Of a DNA stretch of 64,000 bases, positions 10,097 to 20,624 are shown one piece after another (position 1 is the stretch's first letter; each line of letters begins with the position of its first letter). This DNA comes from Flaveria trinervia (lineage: Eukaryota > Streptophyta > Magnoliopsida > Asterales > Asteraceae). The notes under the pieces were generated by a model. That model made no database searches. It was not told the origin of the DNA and saw nothing but the letters and a program-made list of their open reading frames with translations. A program made the position numbers and the translations under genes. Where the stretch lies: NCBI GenBank assembly GCA_025506515.1, contig CM046452.1:42913591-42977590 (forward strand), given 5' to 3'.

Positions 10097-12930
10097 TGTA
10101 ACACCCCAAATAATGTCTAAGCGAGCCAAATAATAATAATGGGCTTAGACGAGATCATTTAATGAAAATAAGATGGATATGAGTTTTAGACCTAGTAGAC
10201 TTTGCGGGTTATATGTTTGGCGAGTTTAAGGTCCTGGGAACACCCGGTATATATAAACGGACCTACTTGAGCAGCCCTCATTTGCAACTCAACACTCCAA
10301 ATTCTAAAGAGAGAGTGTAGAGAGAGAGAGTGGAGGAAATTGAATATTCAAGGCTCGGTTGATCACGAGATTGAAGATCGGTGTTTGTGGGCATCCAACA
10401 ACAAGAAAACACCAAGAATCCAGGTAAGAAACATCATTTGATCGCTCCTTTTGATGTAAACCCGGATTCTAGGTTTGGGGTTTTTGAAAGTGGCAAAGAT
10501 TCGCCCAAAACTCATGTTTTTGTGTAAGAAAACATGTAAGAAGATTAGATATAGCTTATTGGGTGATAAGCCAAGGTTTTGGAAGTAAAAGATTGAAGTT
10601 TTGGGTCAAAAATGGGTTGGTTCATATTTTTCAGCCCGTTCTACGAAATTGGGTGTTCATCCGGCGAAATTAGATATTCATCCAGCGAAACTGTGGATCT
10701 TCCTGTGAAACTATAGTTTCACAGGTAGTTTCGCAGACATGGTTTTCCAACAAAAGTTGGACGAAACTAGCAGCGAAACAGCTGGCGAAACTAGTAGCGA
10801 AACTGCTGTCGAAACTGCTAGCGAAACTGCTGGCGAAACTAGCAGCAAAACTGATGATCTTGTAGCAAAATTAGGCAGAAATTAACTTCCTTAAGTGTTA
10901 ACTTATCTGCAGGCTGTGTAGTGCAACCCTTGCTTTGAAAGCTTGATTGAGAAGCTACTCACCGAGTCCAGGTGAGTTCTAGATCCCCTATTTTAAAGGT
11001 TTTGAACTAGTTTGGGGCTGGAAATGCATATAAAATATACAATTTAAATGATTAAGATCTTAAGAGGTTTTAACAAGAAGATCAATTTTTCGATAAGGAA
11101 ACGTGCTATATAAAAGTGTTTAAATAAAAAATTTTCACGATGACCTGGCAGCGTGACTCCAGCCAGGGGCGTTGCCCCTTGGACCCCACTAGGGGTTGCT
11201 ACCCCTAGAACCCCGCTGTCAGGGGCTGCCGCCCCTGAACCCCCGCTGTCCCGCAGTGGGTCAGCTATGTTTTATGATGACTTATGCTTGTTCTGCATAT
11301 GTTTATGTATGTGAGTGTATGATGCATGAGGATGATGTATGATGTCGTAAGGTTATATATTGTGATGCGCGTGATTCGTGTGATGTTTGTTGTCGTGTGA
11401 TTGTGCATGTCGTATGTTATGCATTATGGGTGTGCGATGTTGCCTTGTGTGATGATGTTGTATGTTTTTATGTTCCTTATTAATATGTATGATTGTCTTC
11501 CCGTGAATTGCGTTGAATGTTAATGAATGTAATGAAGTATTATATAACGTAAAGTGCAAGATAATGAAAAGAGGAACGTAATGAACAAGTGCAAGCATGA
11601 ACGAAGGAATGAGAGTAAGGATGGCTTGCAAGAGGAAGGAAGGAGGTTCACAACTCATTGAGAGTTGTTAGCTCAACTGTGTGTGTAATTACAGCATTCT
11701 TGGCTAATTCATAAGGGGACATACACACAGTAGGGAGTTTAGTTTTGGTAACTGCTCCGATACGTGCGATGTGGTATTTACTGTGTGCTACGTAGCGTGT
11801 GATTTTGGCTACCTCATGTGGGTTCATACACACAGTAGGGAGTTCAGTTTTGGTAACTGCTCCTATACGTGCAATGTGGTATTTGTTGTGTGTTATGTAG
11901 CGCACGATTTTGGCTAACCCATGAGATGGCGTGCGATTCTGGCTAAACCCCGAGAGTTCTCACACGCACAGGGGGAGTCGGTCTTCGTGACCACTCCGAT
12001 GGCGCGAATTGTGCGATATGCGCGATGGACAGCATAAGGGTAGCGTGCGATTTTGGCTGCCTCATGTGGGTTATGTAGCGTGCGATCTTGGCTAACCCAT
12101 GAGATAGCGTGCGATTCTGGCTTCCTTATGTGTGCGATCCGTGCGATATGTACTTCGGGTACGATGATGCGAAGGTGCGATTTGAGCGAGAGTACAATAT
12201 GTATGGAATCAACGAACGGGATCCTTGTCATTCGACCTCAGTAATCATGGTTGAGTGCCATGAAGAGGGTAAAGCTTGACAGGATCTAGATGAGAAATGA
12301 ATGATAATAACAGTATGAAATATGCGAACGTGCGATATGTATGTAATGAAAGTAAATGAATTATCATAATAATGTGCGATACGGATCCTTGTCATTCGAC
12401 CTCAGTAATTATGGCTGAGTGCCACGAAGAGGGTAAAGTCTAACCGGATCTCGAGAGAAGTGAAAGATAATGACGTACGTTGAATGAACGAAAGTTAATG
12501 GACGTAATGATGAATATTATAATGATATATCTGTATGTACGTATGATGTGTGATCCTGTACGAAAGTATAGGATGATTTGAAAGAAAGTAAAGAATGGTT
12601 TTAACGAAAGAAAAGTATGTTTTCTTTAAAACTAGAACTTACTCGCTGACTTTTTATGCATTTTTCAGTTGGCAGGTATGTTGCTTAGGATGGCACGGGG
12701 CGACTACTCAGTTCTTTTGGAATGGCATCCATTGTTTTCAATGCTTTTGTAATGAAATGTTAAATGATAATGTGAAATGAACGGATGTATTATTTTTCAA
12801 AAGCATTTTGATGATATGAAAATGTCGTTTTTAATGTTTCTGCTGCAACGCTTTTATGTAAGAAGATAAAATATATGTTTTATGTGTGATGAAGGACCAG
12901 CTGTAAGCATCCCGGGAACAGGGCCTTACA
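10097..12930 (+). repeat. 3' LTR of gypsy element
   Basis: This is a 2,834-bp LTR, TGTAACACC to GGGCCTTACA, preceded by a purine-rich tract (AAGGAGGTGG) and followed by the target duplication TATTT. It contains the GC hairpin block (11160-11250), GCGAAACTGCTAG-type microrepeats (10770-10860), a degenerate repeat of GTGCGATTTTGGCTA words (11650-12150) and a repeated segment beginning GGATCCTTGTCATTCGACCT at 12219 and 12365. Confidence 0.88.
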
Positions 12931-12935
12931 TATTT

Positions 12936-13399
12936 TCTTTAAGTTTGTTTGGATGTCTTATGATACTATCCCCATCCGGCTACCAAAAATGTGTATGAGA
13001 AGTGTAGAAAGTTGGAGGAATGACAAATATTTAATAGAAGAATTCACAAAATAGTTTGAGCCGGTGGACGATAAAAACTAGATTAGCAAACATAAAGCAT
13101 ATATTTTTATAGTAGTCCCAACATGATGTTGTGAATGAATAATACAAGGCTTCATCCATTGCTAGTCAGCAATAAATGGACTAGTATAGGCCACTTACCC
13201 TTCTGTATACGGTTGACTTGAGATATGTTGACGATAACCGATAGAGATTTCTAGACATGGGGACGTTACAAATGATGGTATGTTTTATTTTCATATTTAA
13301 CAAAAACTTATGTTAAATTAATATTAAAAGTATATTTATATGTAGTGGGACGGGACGAGTCAAATTTATAAAAATTAAGGGAGGATTTCATACTAAACA
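12936..13399. other. No gene seen
   Basis: This is an AT-rich spacer. A GGGACGTTACA at 13260-13270 looks like an LTR end but is not supported by a target duplication. The right part may belong to the Mutator-like remnant that follows. Confidence 0.4.
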
Positions 13400-14690
13400 C
13401 AACCTGTGATTTTATGGGATATGCAAATGCACATTATCATTTGAGTTACGAGCTAACCCATATGACTTAACACAACCTATGGTGTATGGTGCAATCGATG
13501 TCCACACACATTCATTTCAAACTAGACATCTTAAACTTATGCATCAAATTACTTCAGATGTGTCTTAGACAAAATCAATGAACGACATTATCTTTCCCCA
13601 CTTAAAGATTTTTCATAATGCTAATTATTCATTTGGGTCTATTGAAAATAACACACTACTTTTTCCGTCTTTGCATTGCAATGTGCAACCAAAACGGTTG
13701 CAAAATCAACTTCAATTTTTCACGATTTCTTCATTGACAATCCCATAAGCTACAAGAAATATCTAATTTTTTGCATTTCTTGTTACCGCAATAAGCATCT
13801 AACCCAGGTATGATCCCTTGAGGTGAGTGGCATCAATGGATTTAACAGGTTAACAATATTTGAAAGCACTTATGATCGGCCCAAATGCCCCGAAAACATA
13901 TGTAAAACTATAGCATTGAGACGATCTAGTATTATGATGTAACCATTTAACAACAGTAGATGGTTTTGATGCTTGTAATGTTATAATGTACTTAGGTAAC
14001 TCCTTAAGTTACTCACCCAACTTTCGTAGATTCTTTTGATATCAACTTTTAGAGCCCACCACACCTTACCTATAAGAAACATCGATGTTTAGCTAATTTT
14101 TTAGATGTGATCGAATTTTTTAACTAGATATGTAATGTTTGATGAATTCCATGAATGATGCATATTGCAATATCTCTGGATTTTAGGCTCCTATTGTTGT
14201 TTATAACCACTGTCATATAATAGTCATGTGAAGCCACATCCTACATTACCATTTATAGCACGGACCACTATGAGAATTAGTGATGCAGTTAAGGTTTGTT
14301 GACATGCATTTGCTCTTAACATTTACTTTCAAAAACTATCAGATCTCTTTTACGAATAAGATTCCATAACCGAACAATATGCATCAGTTCACGTTTTCCT
14401 TTAAAGTACATACCAATATAAATTTCATTATATTCGTTATTATCGTCATGAAATTCAACAGCTTTATAAACTCTTAGTTCTTTAGGAACTTGAGAATAAT
14501 TTATGATTCTTTGGGAGGATTTTTTAATATTCATAGAGTTATATTGTTTCAGAATTTCATGTTCATCGACACATCATTAGAAGATTCATCATATACTGAT
14601 GGAGCAACTTCAGATTCTCCAAAACTTTACGGTGTAGCTTCAAATTTATATTCATCATCATTATGACTATCATCCAGGTTAGTATAGGTT
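13400..14690 (-). pseudogene. Mutator-like (MULE) transposase, decayed
   Basis: Read on the minus strand, an acidic leader (about 14690-14540) precedes a 72-codon open stretch (14316-14534) containing IGMYFKGKRELMHIVRLWN, which matches the MuDR N-terminal region. Further down in broken frames are AFGPIISAF and the string SIDATHLKGSYLG (13803-13843). That is the first catalytic aspartate block of MULE transposases (SIDGTHLKG in intact members). A later WTS-A-YTIGCVKSYGLARN stretch may be the zinc-binding part. Many stops show it is old. I could not define terminal inverted repeats. Confidence 0.72.
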
Positions 14691-15040
14691 GCCAACTTGA
14701 TATGGATTGCTTATGTTGTTTTTCTTCTCTTTGTCTTTATTAAAAATATTGGTTTTAAAAAATTATAAAAAATAGACTTACGAAAACTTTTGTGTCTTTT
14801 GATTTTAGTTAAGAAGTATGACTTACTTGTGTGATGTTTAAAAAACCTTGTTTATTTCAGTAGAAACCACACTTGCAAAGTGTGATCTCTAAACAACACA
14901 ACCCATCACATCTTAGAAGACGCAGTTCCTAAATAAGGTTTCTCAAGAAAATAATAAAGCATGTTATTGTAGTTGACGTGAACTACGATGGGGTATCTTA
15001 AAGAAATCACACTTCTCAAGTGCGATCTCTAAGTTGACCA

Positions 15041-15281
15041 TGATTATCACAGCTATAATCAGGATTGATAACTTGAGAGAGAATCTCATTAGAATTCTAG
15101 AGATGCAATACATACACATGTAGATTAAATGGTATTCATACCCTTGAGTTTCTTAAGGACTAAGGCACCAACTAACTACCATAACTACCCTACTTTTGTT
15201 ATGTAACAATAATACAAACAAATAACTAAATGTTAAAAAAATATAATACTTAACTTAGGATAAACTAATATTAAACCAACA
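15041..15281 (-). repeat. 3' LTR of copia-like element
   Basis: On the minus strand it starts TGTTGGTTTAATATTAG and ends TGATAATCA. It aligns with 18329-18545 (shared ACCCTTGAGTTTCTTA and TTATGTAACAAT on the plus strand). Confidence 0.85.
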
Positions 15282-15308
15282 TTCTCACCCCTAATTTAGT
15301 TTATCCTT

Positions 15309-15740
15309 TCATACTTCATAGTAGGATGAGATCTTCTTTTTTTTCATAAATGACAAGGGATTCTTGCTCTTTCCTTTTTTTATTGTTGTCTTTTCATTTT
15401 GTGTATTCATCGTGAGATGACCATAGTTTCCACAATTGAAACATCTAAATTTATTTTTTTCTTTGTCTTCTTGAGTCATATTTTTCTCATGATCTTTTGT
15501 TTCTATGCTAAAGTCTCTTTCTTGTCTTTTGTTGAAGTTTCTTCCATGACCTCTACCATGGATTTGATTATCATGTCCTCTATCATGGTACTTACTTTCA
15601 AAATGGTTAGTTGAAGTTGCCATTAGGAGTTTAGTTTGATGATTACCTTCTATTCATCATTACTTTTGAGACGTTCTTCAAATGTTGTTATTCGCCGTAA
15701 TACTTCTTCAAATGGCATTTTGTCTAGTTTTGAATACTAG
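15309..15740 (-). pseudogene. Copia gag fragment with zinc knuckle
   Basis: Minus-strand frames give KLDKMPFEEVLRRITTFEER-like sequence (15660-15740), then an open 104-codon stretch with a basic RGHGRNFNKRQ region and a knuckle CFNCGNYGHL in which the last cysteine is replaced (TMNT). This is the C-terminal half of a Ty1/copia gag. It ends only about 20 bases before the polypurine tract, so pol is wholly missing. Confidence 0.75.
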
Positions 15741-16719
15741 TAGAAATGCACATGCTTTGAGGTGGTACGGTTGTTGCGTGATTATTTAGGAATTCGATTT
15801 AAATTAGTATCGGCTTGGAGCATCATGATGTAAATTAAATAATCAAAATATAATTTTTTTAAAAATTGAATGAAATAAAACAATTAAGTATATTACGCAA
15901 GTCTAAAAAAAAACTGTATTATCTCAACAAGATTAGTGCAAGCATGGGTGGTATTTGTTGTCGGAATTTACTTATTATCCACAATTTAAGGGGGTTTTGT
16001 TTTATAAATGTAGGTTAGAGTTTTATGATAATCGGATGCAACTTTCGATGGTGATTTGCATAAACTGAAGAAAGTTAATAGAGAAATTGTCACCACAAAT
16101 TACCATGTTAATTGTTATTGTGCTATTAACAACCGGCAAGGAAAATGGAAAAAATGATTAGTGTCCAATCTTAATGAATGAATGGCATTGAAAGTAAATG
16201 GTAGTTTTGTTTGGCCATGTGTATATGTTTTAGCATTTGGATTATAATAATCATATATCATACTTTATTGTAAGAGAATAAATAAAATAAAATGGTTAAC
16301 TTTTTGAAAGTTAAGCATTACTTTTCATATGTTTTAAATTATTATCCTATCTTTTTTCACTTTTATTATAAAAGATATAGATAAATATTATAATTATTAT
16401 ACTCACAGTATGCTCATAGAAAAATATTAGTATTATAGTTATTATAAATATAAAGATACATATAATTATATACTTAAATATTTAAATAAAATAATACTTA
16501 ATTTAAATAGTATTTAGTTATAAAAATATATTAGTAGATAAAAAAAGGTTAAGATATATTAAATTTACTGAATAAATTTGTCATATTGCCTCTATAGTAT
16601 CATAAAATCTTAACTAATTCCCTATTCTATCCATGTTGTTTCAAAATTTATATGCTTGGCAAAATTACATATCTATCCAAAATGATGTATTATATAATAG
16701 TGTGTGTGTCTGTGTGTAT

Positions 16720-17260
16720 ATAGGGGAGGGATCAAATGAAAACCATACTTATAATTGAAAACCATAAAAACTAGGGGTTACATATATGAAAGTAGTTTTA
16801 CAAAGTATACAACTAAGAGTTACGTATATGTAGGGGTTTTGTATGTGTAAGACGTGTTACCAAATGTATAACTACGAGTTTTATACATGTAACTTATACA
16901 GGTTACGTATATGTAAGTCGTTTCGTCATCATTGTCGTTTCTTGGAGTTTAAAGTAAAAAAATGTATAATGACCTCAAAAATAAGGTTGAAGTTTACTAA
17001 AATATACTTTAAAAAATTAAAATATTAAATCAATTATAATTATGTGATTGGGTAGTGGTGGTTTTCGCGATTTTTAATTATCGATGGCGAGGAGTGGTGG
17101 TGATTGTGCAAATGTGGGGTGGTGGTGTGGTGGTTGAGATGAGGAAGAAAAAGTGTGGGTGGGGGTTGGAAAAGAAGAAGAAGTGTGGGGTTGGGTTTGG
17201 TGAAGAAGAAGAAGGGTAAAATGATATATTTACACCGATTTAACGTCAAAAACTAAGAGC
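16720..17260. repeat. Possible small inserted element and GT-rich segment
   Basis: The left part opens GGGAGGGATCAAATGAAAACC, like the ends of the MITE at 38676. The right part (17041-17220) is a GTGGTGG-rich, AAGAAGAAG-rich stretch that resembles 60540-60716. The right end could not be fixed and no target duplication was found. Confidence 0.35.
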
Positions 17261-18311
17261 CGATATACCTGGCTATGAAACATGTTGTATTTTTTAAATC
17301 TTAGGATTAAAAATGTAATTTTTCATTCCTAAAAATAAAAGATGAAATTTGAGCAAACCTTCGTTTAATTTACTCTTAATATTTTGAAAGTCCACAATTT
17401 ATTCAAACACTAATTTTGACCAAAAAGTCAAAAAAATTAACAAAAACCTTTAGGAATCGTCCATTCAAAACTCGATCGAACGAAAAAAACTGTTTGATCT
17501 TTAATTTATTTCCTAGTAGAATTGATGTTTCGTTTCTGATAATCGAATTATTTAGTCAAGAACAAACTTGAATTTCTGTTTTCTCCGTTCGACTGGAACG
17601 GGTTTGGGAAACTCAAGTCTTGATCGAACAGTGGATTGATTTTGAACTGGTTAAGCAATTGATTTGAATTAATAGTTTTTTTTATTTGAATGCATCTCAG
17701 ATTCTAAAGGAATCGTCGAAATTTCTATAATTGCTTAATATCTTCTCCGTTCTTTCATAAACGGTTTATTGGCTTCAAATCAATGATCCTTGCTTGATCG
17801 ATTGGTGAGAATAGTGATTCTATGTTGTTGATTCTGATAATCCTTTGGTCAATTGATAGTAGTGATTACGTCTAGATCAACATTGGTCTTATTGTTGTTG
17901 ATTTGATTTTACATTTGCATCTAAGAGCATTCACAATCCATCCCAATCCTTATTCTTGCATTACACTAAAAACCATTATTTTTTTCTCTCCTTTCTAATT
18001 AAATAATATTTTCAATACTGTTATCATTATCTTTTTTTTATCCACTCACAATCACTTTAAACAATTAATGGAGGTTATACCATATTTCCTTAAATATGAG
18101 AAAACAATGTACAATCCTCATAAATTCTCTATCTCATTCATTTACAACCACTTACAACCATTCCCTACACCCATTCACATAAAAATAGGGAACGGGCTGT
18201 GAGTAATCTGACTCTTGATACTCAAAACAGCGGTGAACAAGTGTACTTGTGTTCTTCGTTTGATTCTTGTAATCCATGGAAATTTTGATTGATCCTTTTT
18301 TTGAAACCTCC

Positions 18312-18323
18312 GCTCTTATACCA
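18312..18323 (-). other. Primer binding site of copia-like element
   Basis: On the minus strand it reads TGGTATAAGAGC. This differs from the usual tRNA-Met complement (TGGTATCAGAGC) by one base and lies 5 bases after the LTR end. Confidence 0.7.
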
Positions 18324-18328
18324 ATCGA

Positions 18329-18545
18329 TGATCACAGGTATGATCAGGATCGATAGATTGAAAGAGAATATTACATACAAATGTAGTTTGCATGGGTGTT
18401 TATACCCTTGAGTTTCTTAGGGGTTAAGGCACCGATTAACTACAATAACTAACCTATGTTATGTAACAATTATACATACAAATAAGTAACTTATGCTAAA
18501 CAAATATAATGCTTAATTTAGGATAAAACTAATGTTGAATCAACA
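18329..18545 (-). repeat. 5' LTR of copia-like element
   Basis: It has TGTTGATTCAACATTAG at its minus-strand start and the primer site just beyond its end. It is 217 bp against 241 bp for its partner, mainly through small deletions. Confidence 0.85.
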
Positions 18546-20223
18546 GACAAGCAAACAATCTGACAAGGGTACTAAATATGTACAGAAGTTACGCTTGAGA
18601 AGTTGCGCTTGAGAAGTGCGATAACCTCCCATGCAATACTATTGCGTTGCATGCTTGCTTAGTGACCCTATTGTTTAAAAAATTCTTCTCGCTAGCAGCA
18701 CGTGGTGGAAAATCACTCGGGATAAATTAGAACATCAACGCTGGTTCTCGCCCTTCTTATTTTGCGATTTTTGTTTTGAGGGGGTTTTCGGGACTTGTTT
18801 TGTTCTTGATTTTGTTGATTTTTAGTTTCTGTCTATTGTTGTTACATGGTCTTCAACATTCATCTGGTTGAGTGGCTTTGTTTGTGTTGCGAGTCTTGCT
18901 TTGTGGTGCTCTTTAGGAGGTCTCGGTTGTTCATTTGTTTAGATATTCAAGTGTCGTTATATTGACTAGGTGCTCATTGGTGCCATGGCATTAGTAAGGA
19001 AACAAAATTAAACTAATTAAGTATGTAATATGAACGAACACATGGACGAGAAGCACGACATTATCACTTCTCAACAGAGTCTATTTGAAACGCAGTTTAT
19101 ATTGGTTTTGTTATGATTGTTTGTAATCTTCCTATCTGCGGTTTATGTTGGTATCATGTTAATATTGCACCAAAATTGCTACAGTTACACGACTGTGGTT
19201 AGTGAGGTGCCAAGCTCTGGGTAATGTCTTGTATTCGAATAAATTGAGCCATGTATTGTTGTTGAGAATGTGTGTTTTAGTCTTTTACTTTAATTATGGT
19301 TCTTACTAATTAAAGCATGACCAACTGCTCCTACATGACTACAGAGTGAAATCACCTTAGCTTATAGAAAGTTATTGAACACCTTTCGCTTTAGGCTCTT
19401 GAAAACAGAGTACTATACGCAGCCATTAGCTGTGAAGAACTGAATATTGTATAGACTGCCTGTTTATACAATGTGCAGTGGATGGACAATGCTGTAAAAT
19501 GGCTACTCATCAGAATTGTTCGGCAGCACAAAATCCTCGCCTGGTATAGTGTATCGGGGACAGGTTTGGTCTGCCGTTCACTACTTTAACAGGTTTATAT
19601 TATTATTGAGCTTGCTGCCAATTTGTGTGTAAATTAATTTCCAAAGATGACTTTAGCTGTTGAATTCTGCTGTTCTGCATCTGTTTTTATACCAATAAGA
19701 CTTCCATTTTGATTTGTTTACCAGAATGATCGGTGCTTACCTAACCCATTTACTAAACATATTGTTTTCAGTAAGAGCTAAGTTGGGTCGGGTCGAGTGA
19801 GGTTAATGGTTGACCCGCACATACTATTACATCTATATTTTAACAAAAATGCTTTTCTTTTCTACCAATACTTTAGTTTGACCACGCATTTAATTTATTA
19901 TAAATGAGTTGAAATTTTACCTCTAATATAGTCATACTGCTTTAGAGGGCAGGACACCAATGGTGAAAACAACTAAGTTGTTAGGGGAGAATAATTACTT
20001 CTAAGCTTGATCTGCTTATGGAAACAAGTCCCGTTTGTCCGAATTGTGTTTTACTAAAAGAAAACTAAGACTAGACGTGTTTTAAATGTTCTTCCCTGTT
20101 GAGTGTCACTCCAACAGACTTTAAGTGTTCATGGTTACGCCAAACGAGCTTGGTAACATTTTAAACTCTCTCACAGTCCATCCTAGTATTTGTGTTTGGC
20201 AATTTTGTTGTTAGAGCTCTAAA
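18546..20223. other. No recognised gene
   Basis: The stretch is of mixed base composition, with no ORF above about 60 codons and no transposon motif I recognise. The first 100 bases contain GCGCTTGAGAAGTGCGA, an inverted match to 15007-15026 across the copia-like insertion. The rest may be intergenic DNA or worn repeats. Confidence 0.4.
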
Positions 20224-20448
20224 TTAAGGTGTTATAACATCACTCAGTGACACTGTAAACCATGCTTGAAGGTATTTCTTCTTTCCATCCGTGTTGCTCA
20301 GGTAGCACATCCAATGAGTCAGTACTTGTCTGTCTGTAGCCTTGTGGTCTGGACATGCTTGTTCTGGAGTTGTGAGCTCTATAAATAAGTGGCATTGATT
20401 GTCTCCTACAAATATGGTGCGGGCTTCTTCCGCTAGCAATGAATTCAA
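20224..20448 (-). CDS. Small ORF downstream of PAP14, unknown
   Basis: This 74-codon frame (MNSLLAEEARTIFVGDN...) ends SLSDVITP. Its composition is protein-like (HLFIELTTPEQACPDH, WMCYLSNTDGKKKYLQAWF), unlike the surrounding noncoding DNA, but no family is recognised. It begins about 175 bases downstream of the PAP14 stop on the same strand, below the PAP14 polyadenylation signal. It could be an exon of another gene, a gene fragment or chance. Confidence 0.25.
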   Translation of the reverse strand: MNSLLAEEARTIFVGDNQCHLFIELTTPEQACPDHKATDRQVLTHWMCYLSNTDGKKKYLQAWFTVSLSDVITP

Positions 20449-20541
20449 CGATCTAATAAAAATGAACCATGTTCCTCGTGTTCTAAGGACTTTGATTTAA
20501 GACCATTTTGTAGATAATACACACCAACTCTTGATCAACAT

Positions 20542-20547
20542 TTTATT
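20542..20547 (-). terminator. PAP14 polyadenylation signal
   Basis: AATAAA on the minus strand lies about 80 bases after the stop codon, followed by TG-rich sequence (GTTGATC, GGTGTG). It fits the 3' end of the PAP14 transcript. Confidence 0.5.
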
Positions 20548-20624
20548 TTCTAGATAAAGAATCTCTGTTTACAACAATAATCTCTACGTATGTACAATCT
20601 ACCAACATACCCGGTTTTTTGACA

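Larger units (their letters stand above)
3374..12930 (+). mobile_element. Ty3/gypsy LTR element, internally collapsed
   Basis: The element is bounded by TATTT at 3369-3373 and 12931-12935, a perfect 5-bp target duplication. Both LTRs start TGTAAC-CCCCAAATAATG and the 3' LTR ends GGGCCTTACA. Internal remnants are gag with zinc knuckles, an aspartic protease piece, part of the integrase zinc-binding region and the integrase C-terminus. Most of reverse transcriptase, RNase H and the integrase core are gone. Half of the 5' LTR and the primer binding site are also missing. Gag and integrase-tail motifs resemble Tekay/Del-type chromoviruses, but clade assignment without RT is tentative. A second retroelement lies in the 5' LTR (4318-7346). 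The copy cannot move by itself. Confidence 0.88.
15041..18545 (-). mobile_element. Small copia-like LTR element with gag only
   Basis: The element is on the minus strand. Its 5' LTR is at 18329-18545, a PBS-like site at 18312-18323, a gag fragment at 15309-15740, a polypurine tract at 15282-15291 and the 3' LTR at 15041-15281. The flanks GACCA (15036-15040) and GACAA (18546-18550) match at 4 of 5 positions and are the likely target duplication. LTRs of only 217 and 241 bp, and no protease, integrase or RT, make it a non-autonomous element (terminal-repeat-with-gag or deletion derivative). The 2.5-kb leader is AT-rich and may contain a small inserted element near 16720-17260. Confidence 0.82.

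Noticed and set aside
13260..13270. End of the gypsy 3' LTR at GGGACGTTACA
   Set aside because: The end at 12930 has a perfect TATTT duplication matching 3369-3373. The later candidate has none.
17040..17249. Pro/His-rich minus-strand protein
   Set aside because: It is a translation of GTGGTGG and AAGAAG repeats. The related stretch at 60540-60716 does not keep the frame.
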